Assembly: GCA_049694275.1 (NCBI GenBank)
Contig: JBAVQS010000106.1
Location: 1-24,631 of the forward strand
Reading direction: 5' to 3'
From: JBAVQS01 sp049694275
GTDB lineage: Bacteria > Chloroflexota > Anaerolineae > UBA4142 > SHND01
Length of the DNA stretch: 24,631 bases
This document shows positions 15,388-22,581 of this stretch, in pieces. Under the pieces are notes generated by a model. It was not told the DNA's origin, made no database searches, and saw nothing but the letters and a program-made list of their open reading frames with translations. Numbering within the stretch: position 1 is the first letter of the stretch; each line of letters starts with the position of its first letter. Both the position numbers and the translations under genes were made by a program.

Positions 15388-15468
15388 GCCAATCGCGAAT
15401 CTTTACGGGACGAGATAGAAAGTAGATGTAAAATCCTTGTGAATCGCGGACAGAGAAATAAAGGGCGA

Positions 15469-15747
15469 TCAGCGGCCGGCGGAACGCGCCTGCCGGCGAC
15501 GCTGGAAGATCCAAAGGAGCGCCAGGGCCAGCAAACTCATGACACTGGCTTCGAACACATTGAGCGCGCCGATGGGGAGCACGCTCAGATGGAGCAACCG
15601 GCTCAACAACTCGCCGAGGGCAAATCCGGCCAGGGCCGTCGCCCAATACAAGCCGAGGTCCAACCAGCCTTTGCCTACAGCCAAGAAAAAGGCGACGCCA
15701 TAGACCGAAGCGAGCACGAATCCGAGGAGCAAAGCGGGAATAGGCAT
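15469..15747 (-). CDS. Small three-TM membrane protein, unknown
   Basis: The 92-aa product has three hydrophobic segments (PALLLGFVLASVYGVAFFLAVG, LYWATALAGFALGELLSRLL, VFEASVMSLLALALLWIF) and a basic C-terminus (QRRRQARSAGR). The family was not recognised. The ATG at 15747 lies 13 bp past the mnmA stop; a TTG at 15786 overlapping mnmA is an alternative start. It is probably the last gene of the sulfur/iron operon, before the terminator at 15353-15387. Confidence 0.65.
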   Translation of the reverse strand: MPIPALLLGFVLASVYGVAFFLAVGKGWLDLGLYWATALAGFALGELLSRLLHLSVLPIGALNVFEASVMSLLALALLWIFQRRRQARSAGR

Positions 15748-15760
15748 AGCCGGGTGCAGA

Positions 15761-16852
15761 TTACCTGTCGATGGGCCCGCCGCCAAGACACACGTCCCCT
15801 TGATAAAGGACGACGGCCTGGCCGGGCGTAATATCCCGCAGGGGCTGGTCCAATTCGACCTTGACGCAGGTCCCCTCCCCTGTGCTGGAAGGGAGAACGG
15901 TCGCGGTGGCCGGGGCCTCGGCGGAGCGATAGCGAATCTTGACGGTCACGCGCAGGGGCTCGGTTGGCGCAGATCCAGAGATCCAGTGAAAATCACGACA
16001 GGTGAGCTCGCTCCGTCCCAGTTCATTCGCCTTGCCGACAATGACCGCGTTCCGGTCGCTGTCCAGCCCGATCACATAGAGCGGCTCGCCCACCGCCAGT
16101 TTCAGCCCCTTGCGCTGGCCGATTGTATAGAACGGCAGCCCGTCGTGCGTCCCCAGGCGGCGGCCCGCAGTATCGAGGATCGGGCCGGGCTGCAAGCGCT
16201 CCGGAATGTTGCGCCTGAGAAAGTTGTGATAATTGCCGTCGGCGATAAAGCAGAGGTCCTGCGATTCCTTTTTTTCAGAGACGCGCAGCCCAAAGCGCCG
16301 CGCCGTCTCGCGCGTCTCCCCTTTGGTCAATTCGCCGAGCGGAAAGAGCGTATGCGCCAACTGCGCCTGGTCCAGCCGGTGCAGCGCATACGCCTGGTCC
16401 TTGTTCGGATCAACCCCCTTGCACAGCTCGTATGCGCCCCGGTCATTTTGCCGGATGCGCGCGTAATGGCCGGTCGCCAGGAAATCGGCGCCGAGCGCCC
16501 GCGCCTTGACGAGCAGCGTTCCGAACTTGATCTGCCGGTTGCACTCGACGCAGGGGTTGGGCGTGACGCCTCGCGCATACCCGTCGAGAAAAAAGTCGAC
16601 GACGCGTGTCTTGAACTCGTCCTCGACATTCAACAGGTAAAAGGGGATGTCGAGCCGCTGGCAAACGCCGCGGGCATCCGCGACGGCTGCGGGCGAACAG
16701 CACTTGTTCGGCAGCGCGTCCAGCCCCTCTTCCGCCCACATTCGCATCATGAGCCCGACTATATCATAGCCGCGCTCCACGAGGAGCGCGGCGGTGGTCG
16801 AGCTATCGACGCCGCCGCTCATTGCGACGGCGACATGGATTCCATTCCCCAT
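15761..16852 (-). CDS. mnmA: tRNA-specific 2-thiouridylase MnmA
   Basis: The 363-aa enzyme installs sulfur at C2 of the wobble uridine (U34) in tRNA-Lys, -Glu and -Gln. Seen are the ATP-pyrophosphatase P-loop SGGVDSS at residues 12-18, the catalytic Cys101 in NPCVECN, the second catalytic Cys201 in ESQDLCFI, and the tRNA-binding C-terminal barrel (TIGQRKGL and after). Sulfur normally arrives from a cysteine desulfurase by persulfide relay, and a desulfurase gene lies two genes upstream here. The ATG at 16852 is chosen by comparison with usual MnmA N-termini. An ATG at 16879 would add nine residues and sits in a hairpin (16875-16882 with 16899-16906). Confidence 0.95.
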   Translation of the reverse strand: MGNGIHVAVAMSGGVDSSTTAALLVERGYDIVGLMMRMWAEEGLDALPNKCCSPAAVADARGVCQRLDIPFYLLNVEDEFKTRVVDFFLDGYARGVTPNPCVECNRQIKFGTLLVKARALGADFLATGHYARIRQNDRGAYELCKGVDPNKDQAYALHRLDQAQLAHTLFPLGELTKGETRETARRFGLRVSEKKESQDLCFIADGNYHNFLRRNIPERLQPGPILDTAGRRLGTHDGLPFYTIGQRKGLKLAVGEPLYVIGLDSDRNAVIVGKANELGRSELTCRDFHWISGSAPTEPLRVTVKIRYRSAEAPATATVLPSSTGEGTCVKVELDQPLRDITPGQAVVLYQGDVCLGGGPIDR

Positions 16853-16929
16853 TACGCATGACCCGGTCGGGGCGCGCATCGCCCTGCGACTCGCTGGCGC
16901 GATGCGTCACCCCAACTCGATGTCTTTTC

Positions 16930-17424
16930 CTATCCCTTGCCGCGCTTGCCCAGCCGGTGATCGAGGTGCAGGATGAGCCCCTGGATGGGTCCGATCTGCT
17001 TGAGCTCCTCGACGATGGTCGAAGCGTTCTTTTCCTCTTCCACCTGCTCTTTAATGTACCACTGGAGGAGGAACTGGCTGGGGTAATCATTCTCTTTGAG
17101 CGCGAGCTCATAGAGCTTGTTAATGAGCCCGGTCACCTTTTGCTCGTGCGCATACGCCTTTTGGAAAATGTCGAGCGGCGACTCGAAATCGCTCGGCGGC
17201 TGGTCGAGGGCGCCGATGACACCGCGCCCGCCGCGCTCGAACAAATAGTCAAAGAACTTGAGCGCGTGCGACTGCTCTTCCTGGAACTGGACACGCATCC
17301 AGTTCGCAAGGCCGGGCAGGTTGTTGGCCTCGAAATAGGCCGACATCGAAAGGTAGAGATTGGCCGAATACATCTCTGCCCGGATCTGTTCGTTGATTGC
17401 GTCCTGCATGGTCTGACTGATCAT
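16930..17424 (-). CDS. ftnA: Non-haem ferritin (FtnA type)
   Basis: The 164-aa four-helix protein forms a 24-mer cage that oxidises and stores iron. Ferroxidase-centre residues occur at the same numbers as in E. coli FtnA: Glu17, Glu50, His53, Glu94 and Gln127, with Glu126/129/130 available for the third iron site. The start overlaps the desulfurase stop by 4 bp (ATGA at 17421-17424) and GAGGAG lies 8 nt upstream, inside the desulfurase gene. The two are therefore translationally coupled. mnmA starts about 78 bp downstream. Placement of an iron store between two sulfur-transfer genes suggests iron-sulfur or iron-limitation coupling (inference). Confidence 0.95.
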   Translation of the reverse strand: MISQTMQDAINEQIRAEMYSANLYLSMSAYFEANNLPGLANWMRVQFQEEQSHALKFFDYLFERGGRGVIGALDQPPSDFESPLDIFQKAYAHEQKVTGLINKLYELALKENDYPSQFLLQWYIKEQVEEEKNASTIVEELKQIGPIQGLILHLDHRLGKRGKG

Positions 17425-18596
17425 TGTCGTGACTCCTCTTTATTTGTTTTCCTGATCCGTTCGATCGCCGCCGGGATGGTGCGCATGGCGTATTCGATCT
17501 CCTCATCCGTGTTCCCGCGGCCCGTCGTGACCCGGAGCGCGCCGCGCGCCAGGTCGGCCGGATAGCCCATCGCCGCAAGGACATGCGAGGGTTCCAGCGA
17601 GCCCGCCGTGCACGCGGACCCGGTGGAAACGGCGATGCCGGCGAGGTCGAGCGCAAAGACCATCTCGTCCCCGACCGCGCCCGGGATGACAAAACTCGAA
17701 TGCCCTGGCAGACGATTCGTCGGATGCCCCGTGAATTCTGCGCCGGGAATGGCCTCCAACAGCCCTTCGACCAATCGCTCGCGCATCGCGCGCAGCCGCG
17801 CGTTGGTTGTCTCGCGCTCGGACTGGGCGAGCGCGAGGGCCGCAGCAAATCCGGCGATGTAAGGCACGTTCTCCGTTCCGGCGCGCCGGCCGCGCTCGTG
17901 GCTGCCCCCGGTCTGCATGGGCAAAAGCGGCACGCCGGGGCGGACATAGAGCGCGCCGACCCCTTTCGGGCCATGGAATTTGTGCGCGCCGAGCGACATC
18001 AGGTCCACGCCCAGATTCTCGACATTCACGTCGAGATACCCCCCTGCCTGCACGGCATCCGTATGCAAATAGACGCCGCGCGCCCGCGCAATTTTCGAAA
18101 TCTCATGCAGCGGCTCGACGGTCCCCACTTCGTTGTTCGCATACATCACGCTGATGAGAATGGTTCGGTCGGTGATGGCTCGCGCAATTTCGTCGGGATC
18201 GACCACGCCCTGCCGGTTCACCGGCACGCGCGTGATCTCGAATCCAAATTCGCGCTCCAATTGGTTGCAGGTATTCAGGATGGCGTGATGCTCGATGGGA
18301 GTCGTGATGATGTGATTGCCGCGCTTGCGATTCGCAAAAGCCACCCCGCGCAGCGCGAGATTATCCGCCTCGGTCCCATTCGCCGTAAAGACGACGTCAT
18401 TCGGACCGGCATGGAGAATCTCGGCGACCGTCCGCCGCGCCTCGTCCACTGCACCCATCGCCCGCTGCCCAAAACGGTGCAGTGACGAAGGGTTGCCGAA
18501 CACCTCGGCGAAATACGGCAGCATGGCATCACGCACCCGCGGGTCGACCGGCGTTGTGGCGGAATGATCCAGATAAATCGAAATCTGATTGGACAT
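17421..18596 (-). CDS. iscS: Cysteine desulfurase (IscS/NifS family)
   Basis: The 391-aa PLP enzyme converts cysteine to alanine and a protein persulfide for tRNA thiolation and Fe-S assembly. Seen are YLDHSATTP at the N-terminus, the catalytic His104 region (PIEHHAIL), Asp180 in HTDAVQ, the PLP Lys206 in SLGAHKFHGPKG and the active-site Cys329 in STGSACTAG, on the short loop with group I spacing. The start is ATG at 18596; a TTG two codons upstream is possible. There is no Shine-Dalgarno sequence; a strong 12-bp hairpin ends about 11 nt before the ATG. It heads an operon with ferritin, mnmA and a small membrane protein. No scaffold protein or IscR is present nearby. Confidence 0.95.
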   Translation of the reverse strand: MSNQISIYLDHSATTPVDPRVRDAMLPYFAEVFGNPSSLHRFGQRAMGAVDEARRTVAEILHAGPNDVVFTANGTEADNLALRGVAFANRKRGNHIITTPIEHHAILNTCNQLEREFGFEITRVPVNRQGVVDPDEIARAITDRTILISVMYANNEVGTVEPLHEISKIARARGVYLHTDAVQAGGYLDVNVENLGVDLMSLGAHKFHGPKGVGALYVRPGVPLLPMQTGGSHERGRRAGTENVPYIAGFAAALALAQSERETTNARLRAMRERLVEGLLEAIPGAEFTGHPTNRLPGHSSFVIPGAVGDEMVFALDLAGIAVSTGSACTAGSLEPSHVLAAMGYPADLARGALRVTTGRGNTDEEIEYAMRTIPAAIERIRKTNKEESRQ

Positions 18597-18607
18597 GCCC
18601 AAAATGG

Positions 18608-18638
18608 GGAGACGAGGGAAGCGGGCTCCCTCGTCTCC
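18608..18638 (-). other. Strong hairpin abutting the cysteine desulfurase start codon
   Basis: GGAGACGAGGGA (18608-18619) pairs perfectly over 12 bp with TCCCTCGTCTCC (18627-18638) around a 7-nt loop. On the minus strand it is followed by CCATTTTGGGC and then the desulfurase ATG at 18596. It could be a weak terminator for the upstream epimerase gene or a leader element governing the sulfur operon. The T-run has only four T. Confidence 0.6.
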
Positions 18639-18721
18639 TTCCCCTCAAGATTCTAACATACCGCCCAGAGGTTGTCAAAGAAAATGCGCTTGTGTGGTAG
18701 AGATATTCCGACGGAACGTTT

Positions 18722-19645
18722 CTACGGATTGCCATAAATGTTTCGCAGCGCGAGCTCCAGGTCGGTAAATTGAAAGCGATAACCGCACGCCTGCAAACGG
18801 TTCGAGGCCGCGCGCTGGCTGGCAAAGATCAATTCGTCGGCCACCTCTCCGAGCACAAGCTTGAGCGCCAGCGCCGGCGTTGGAAAATAGGAGGGGCGAC
18901 CAAGCACACGCGCCAGCACACGTCCGAATTCGCGGTTCGTCACCGGGTTGGGCGCGGCGAGGTTGTACGGGCCACGCGCCGCTTCCGTCTCCAGCAAAAA
19001 GCGAATCGCTCCGATCTCATCGGCCATGTGCAGCCACGACCACCACTGCCGGCCATTCCCCAGCGGGCCGCCCGCATAGAGTTGAAAGGGGAGCGCGGTG
19101 AGCCGCAGAAAATCGGCCTGCCGGTCGAGGAGCAAGCCCGTGCGGATAATCACACGGCGCACTCCCTGCACCTCGACGGTCGCTGTCGAGTTTTCCCATT
19201 CGACGCAGACCTTTGACAAATAGTCGCTGCCGGGGCCTGCGTCTTCGGCCAGGAGCTCTTCGCCGCGCGAGCCATAATAGCCGATCGCCGAAGCCTGGAC
19301 GACCACGCGCGGCTTGTTCTCGACCCGGCTGACCGCATCCACGACCGCGCGGCCGGCATTGACCCGGCTCGCCAGGATGCGCTCTTTGCGATTCGACAAA
19401 TACCAGGGCATGGGCCCAATCGTCTCACCCGCCAGGTTCACAATGGCAAACGCGCCGTTCGCCAGGTCGCCCCATCCCTCACCGGTCCGGCCATCCCATG
19501 CCGCTGCGCGGATACCCTGCCGGTACGCACGCGCCCGGTCGGGGTTACGGGTCAGCAAGACCACGTCATAGCCCGCAATTGCAAGGTCGGCGGCGAGCGC
19601 ACTGCCGATCAATCCGGTGCCGCCTGTAATAATGACTCGATTCAT
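18722..19645 (-). CDS. TIGR01777-family SDR epimerase (YfcH/SulA-like)
   Basis: The 307-aa product has a Rossmann NAD(P)-binding motif GGTGLIGS at residues 8-15. It also has the family blocks VNLAGETI, RKERILASRVNAGR, VQASAIGYYGSRG, WSWLHMADEIGAIRFLL, GPYNLAAPNPVTNREFGRVLARVLGRP and the C-terminal LPTPALALKLVLGEVADEL-like segment (here beginning FPTPAL). Members are predicted nucleoside-diphosphate-sugar epimerases or cell-division-related factors with no settled substrate. The ATG at 19645 is the natural start. The upstream region contains two copies of a 22-bp repeat. Confidence 0.92.
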   Translation of the reverse strand: MNRVIITGGTGLIGSALAADLAIAGYDVVLLTRNPDRARAYRQGIRAAAWDGRTGEGWGDLANGAFAIVNLAGETIGPMPWYLSNRKERILASRVNAGRAVVDAVSRVENKPRVVVQASAIGYYGSRGEELLAEDAGPGSDYLSKVCVEWENSTATVEVQGVRRVIIRTGLLLDRQADFLRLTALPFQLYAGGPLGNGRQWWSWLHMADEIGAIRFLLETEAARGPYNLAAPNPVTNREFGRVLARVLGRPSYFPTPALALKLVLGEVADELIFASQRAASNRLQACGYRFQFTDLELALRNIYGNP

Positions 19646-19661
19646 CGCTGGGTCCTATCTG

Positions 19662-19683
19662 CCCCCGTTCGGGGATCTACGAC
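19662..19683 (+). repeat. 22-bp direct repeat, copy 1
   Basis: This copy carries CCCCCGTTCGGGG followed by ATCTACGAC and is identical to copy 2 at 19734-19755. It contains the dyad CCCCG-TT-CGGGG. It lies 17 bp upstream of the epimerase start, in the gap shared by two divergent genes. Confidence 0.85.
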
Positions 19684-19733
19684 TTGCGCTTATGGAGACA
19701 TTTGTAGAGGGAGCATGGCATTCCCCTGCGCAT

Positions 19734-19755
19734 CCCCCGTTCGGGGATCTACGAC
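19734..19755 (+). repeat. 22-bp direct repeat, copy 2
   Basis: This is a perfect second copy, starting 72 bp after copy 1. It is followed by A-TTGTAG, whereas copy 1 is followed by an 18-bp stretch and then TTGTAG. It could be a paired operator between divergent genes or a remnant of an intergenic repeat family. Confidence 0.85.
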
Positions 19756-19822
19756 ATTGTAGCACCGATTGACGCGAACGACGCTGACAAATGGATATCC
19801 CTACTTGGCGCTAACAGGGGGA

Positions 19823-19851
19823 TTGACCGCCAAGCCCGCACCTGCTATTAT
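19823..19851 (+). promoter_or_regulatory. Promoter of the 19887 plus-strand cluster
   Basis: -35 TTGACC and -10 TATTAT are separated by exactly 17 nt. The predicted start near 19858 leaves a ~29-nt leader containing GGAGG about 6 nt before the ATG. Confidence 0.75.
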
Positions 19852-19886
19852 TAGCCTATAAAACCCGCACGTCACCGGAGGATGCC

Positions 19887-20639
19887 ATGCAAATCGAGCC
19901 CAGTGGACCCGTGGAAACCCAGACCAACCCCAACCGCCGGTACATTGTGTATGCCGGGATCGGGGTGCTGGCCTTGCTCCTGGTCATCCTGCTCGTGTTC
20001 CTATTCATGACCTTGACGGCGAAAAAGCCAACCACACCTCAGACGGCGGCAGCCGCCGCGACTGCCCAATCAACCCCTGGGAGCGCTCAAGCGACGCCCC
20101 AGGCGACATCCCAGGCAACCTCATCGACCGGGACGAATGCTGGGGCAAATGCGGCAACGCCGACCCTGGTCCTGGATACGCCAACGCTGGCGCCCACTAC
20201 GGGCGCAAACGCCCCTGTGCCAACAGCTACGCAGTCTTCTGCTTCCGGCTCTGCACCAGTACCCGTGAGTCAGCCTGCGCGTCCCGGTATCTATGTATCA
20301 CGGATCACGATGGACCCCATCCCGCTTCCAAACGGCGAGCCGCCTAACTTTAACGTGACCTTTGTCAACACCACGGGCGCGCCGTATCCCTACAAATGGT
20401 TCATCCAGATTTACCGGGGAGATACCAACAAGCGCTTTGGCGATACAAAATGGCGGAACATGAATATTGACCCCGGCACGAATACCCTGGCCGCCGTGCA
20501 AGGCTGGTCGGTCAAGGTGCGCGGCGGCTGTGAGCCGTATTATGCGCAGGCCGAATATGTCGCCGACGATGGCAGCCGCGTGGCGTTTCCCAATCTGTCC
20601 GGCAACATCGCCCGGGTCGCGTTCAACGTCTGCAAATAA
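19887..20639 (+). CDS. Membrane-anchored extracellular protein with Ala/Thr/Pro linker and C-terminal beta-sandwich
   Basis: The 250-aa product has a short cytoplasmic N-terminus and one TM helix (about residues 20-44, YIVYAGIGVLALLLVILLVF). A ~90-residue Ala/Thr/Pro/Ser/Gly linker follows. The C-terminal ~115-residue domain (PGIYVSRITMDPIPLPNGEPPNFNVTFVNTTGAPYPYKWFIQIY...) looks like a CARDB/immunoglobulin-like fold, with two Cys (GGCEPYY and NVCK) that may form a disulfide. Topology predicts the C-terminal domain outside. Function is unknown. It has a good promoter and GGAGG ribosome-binding site, and is the first gene of the cluster; the HAD gene starts 8 bp after its stop. Confidence 0.8.
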   Translation: MQIEPSGPVETQTNPNRRYIVYAGIGVLALLLVILLVFLFMTLTAKKPTTPQTAAAAATAQSTPGSAQATPQATSQATSSTGTNAGANAATPTLVLDTPTLAPTTGANAPVPTATQSSASGSAPVPVSQPARPGIYVSRITMDPIPLPNGEPPNFNVTFVNTTGAPYPYKWFIQIYRGDTNKRFGDTKWRNMNIDPGTNTLAAVQGWSVKVRGGCEPYYAQAEYVADDGSRVAFPNLSGNIARVAFNVCK

Positions 20640-20647
20640 TCCGGCGC

Positions 20648-21399
20648 ATGGAAATGAACCTGCCTGTACAACCGGCTGGGACGGCCGGACAACTGCCGTC
20701 CCAGCCGCGCATCGCGCTTTTGGATTTTGACAAGACGGTGATCGACTGTAGCTCGGCGGACCTCTGGTTCAAACACGAATGGCGCGCAGGGCGGCTCCCC
20801 CTCTCCTACGCGGCCCGTCTCCCATTCTGGATTCTCCAATACTCCCTCGGCATTGGCAACCTGGATTGGATTTTTACGGCTCAAAGGCCGTCCTGTGGAC
20901 CGAAGCGTTTGAGCACATGCGCGGGCAGGACAATGCGATCATCGAGCCGCGCGTGCGCGAGTGGTTTAACGCCGAGGTACGCGACCGTGTTCGACCGGGA
21001 GCACTCACGGCTATCGCACAGCACCGCGCCGCGGGTGATCTGCTGGTGGTTGCGACCTCTTCCTCACACTATGTCGCCGGGATGGCGATGGAGACCTTTG
21101 GGTTTGCGGAGGCCATCTGCACCCGCCTCGAAATCGAGAATGGATTACTGACCGGCCACATTGTTTCGGCAATTGGCGCCAACAAGGCGGTCCGCGCGGT
21201 CGAATGGGCGCAGGCCCGCGGCGCCGCGCTCGTCGATTGCACCTTTTACTCGGACTCGATCACCGACCTGCCACTGCTGGACAAGGTCGGCCGGCCGGTG
21301 GTCGTCAATCCGGACCGCCGCCTCCACCGGCTCGCCCTCCAACGCGGTTGGCCGATCCTCGACTGGGGCGTCAGCCCCATGACAGCGCGCCCCCAATAA
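20648..21399 (+). pseudogene. HAD-IB family phosphatase (SerB-like), split by a one-base frameshift
   Basis: The first 76 or so residues are read in the frame from 20648 and include HAD motif I, LLDFDKTVID. The remaining motifs are in the -1 frame: motif II VVATSSS, the motif III Lys in GANKAVRAVEW and motif IV YSDSITDLPLL. The two frames join at five T (20871-20875). Adding one T would give a continuous ~250-aa protein through DWIFYGSKAV. HAD-IB enzymes are Mg-dependent phosphatases acting on phosphoserine-like small metabolites. Every motif is intact apart from the break, so this may be a very recent mutation, a sequencing error in a homopolymer, or a -1 frameshift. The start has no strong Shine-Dalgarno sequence and lies 8 bp after the preceding stop. 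Confidence 0.85.
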
Positions 21400-21441
21400 T
21401 TTTTTTCTCAACAACCGAAGCATAACAAAAAGGAACGTTCT

Positions 21442-22131
21442 ATGGATTTCGACACAACGGTCAAGCTGAACATCTATGAGACCATTGCCACGACCACCCG
21501 GCCGCCGACCACGGCAGATGTGGCGCAAGCATTGGGCGCGCCGGTGGCGCAAGTTCAGGCTGCTTTTGAAAGACTGCACCAAAAGCGACTTGTCGTCCCT
21601 GAGCCAGGTGATCCCTCCCGGATTCGGATGGCGCCGCCCTTTTCCGGGGTCCCCACCCCCTTCCCGGTCTATGTTGGAGATAAGGTCTATTATGCGAACT
21701 GCGTGTGGGACGCGCTCGGCATTCCAGCGGCGCTGCGTCAGGACGCCATCATAAAAACATCGGACGCACACAGCGGTGAACCCATCACGCTAGAGATCAA
21801 GGACGGCAAGCCCGTGCCCACGCCCTGCGCCATTCATTTTGCGGTTCCGGCGGCGCGTTGGTGGCAAGACATCCTCTACACCTGATCCACGATGCTGCTC
21901 TTCCGGTCGGAAGAGACGGTGATGGAATGGTGCCAGGCGCGCGGGTTGCCCATGCGCCCCGTCATTAACCTGGAGCAATTGTGGAACCTCGCGACAACCT
22001 GGTATGGGAACCGGTTGACGGTCGAATCACGACGCCCAGGTCCGGACGAGATGGTGGAAATTTTTGCGCACATCGGATTGACCGGGCCGTTCTGGGACCC
22101 GAAATCGGACCAGTGGCAGTCCAAAACTTGA
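21442..22131 (+). CDS. merB: Alkylmercury lyase (MerB) family protein with in-frame TGA at the catalytic Cys: candidate selenoprotein
   Basis: Read through the TGA at 21883-21885, this is a 229-aa protein, a normal MerB length. The N-terminal winged-helix part (residues 5-62) leads into IRMAPPFSGVPTPFPV. Next comes YYANCVWDALGIP, with Cys87 and Asp90 matching MerB Cys96 and Asp99. The TGA is codon 148, in DILYT-TGA-STMLLFRSEETV, where MerB has Cys159; spacing from the first Cys is 61 residues versus 63 in MerB. The downstream part (LEQLWNLATTWYGNRL, GLTGPFW) is intact and family-like. A SECIS-like hairpin follows the TGA. MerB cleaves carbon-mercury bonds with two Cys and an Asp; substrate here is unproven. 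The ATG at 21442 has AAGGA 7 nt upstream. Alternatives: a nonsense mutation or sequencing error. Confidence 0.75.
21898..21915 (+). promoter_or_regulatory. Candidate bacterial SECIS element
   Basis: CTCTTCC (21898-21904) pairs perfectly with GGAAGAG (21909-21915) around a GGTC loop. The loop begins 19 nt after the TGA at 21883-21885. TCCA and CAC near 21886-21890 can pair with GTG and TGGA near 21919-21926 as a lower stem. Bacterial SECIS hairpins sit just 3' of the UGA inside the coding region, with a G in the first loop positions. From memory, the E. coli fdhF element has the same GGUC loop about 18 nt after its UGA. Confidence 0.65.
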
Positions 22132-22144
22132 TAGGGGATTACAA

Positions 22145-22507
22145 ATGAGCATTCTTGCGAATATTGCGGTTGCGGTGGTCGCGCTCCTGCACATCGGCTT
22201 TCTGATTCTGGAGATGTTTCTCTGGACCAAGCCAATTGGGCATAAGGTGTTTGGCCTGCCGCGCGAGCTGATGGCCGCCTCCGCCAGCCTTGCGGCAAAT
22301 CAGGGGTTGTACAACGGCTTTCTCGCGGCGGGATTGTTGTGGGGGTTATTGCTCGGCCCGGCCGGGTGGAGCGTCGAGATCTTTTTCTTGCTCTGCGTCA
22401 TCGTGGCCGGCCTCTTTGGCGCGGCGACGGCCAAGCGGTCGATTCTGTTTGTGCAGGCGCTACCGGGGGCGGTGGCGCTGTTGTTGGTGTGGCTGGGGAG
22501 GCCATAA
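22145..22507 (+). CDS. DUF1304 family membrane protein
   Basis: The 120-aa protein has four predicted TM helices (ANIAVAVVALLHIGFLILEMFLW, GFLAAGLLWGLLLG, EIFFLLCVIVAGLFGAAT, ILFVQALPGAVALLLVWLG) and the family signature EMFLWTKPIGHKVFGL...AANQGLYNGFLAAGL. DUF1304 proteins are small integral membrane proteins without a settled function. It starts 13 bp after the MerB-like gene, with a GGGG-containing ribosome-binding region, so the two are probably co-transcribed. Whether it helps transport or detoxify the MerB-like enzyme's substrate is speculation. Confidence 0.9.
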   Translation: MSILANIAVAVVALLHIGFLILEMFLWTKPIGHKVFGLPRELMAASASLAANQGLYNGFLAAGLLWGLLLGPAGWSVEIFFLLCVIVAGLFGAATAKRSILFVQALPGAVALLLVWLGRP

Positions 22508-22581
22508 CCTTCCGCATTCTGTTTCACTATCGTACACTTTTTGAGCCGTTGACCGTCAGGTAGGTGGACACCTGCTTGCAG

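Noticed and set aside
20865..20880. Programmed -1 frameshift in the HAD gene
   Set aside because: P-site slippage on the T run is possible, but no canonical X-XXY-YYZ heptamer is in frame and no strong downstream stimulator was seen. A homopolymer indel is the simpler explanation.
21892..22131. A separate 79-aa gene starting at ATG 21891-21894 region
   Set aside because: It is in the same frame as the MerB-like gene and encodes the family's C-terminal part. It has no ribosome-binding site of its own; it is better read as the continuation past the TGA.
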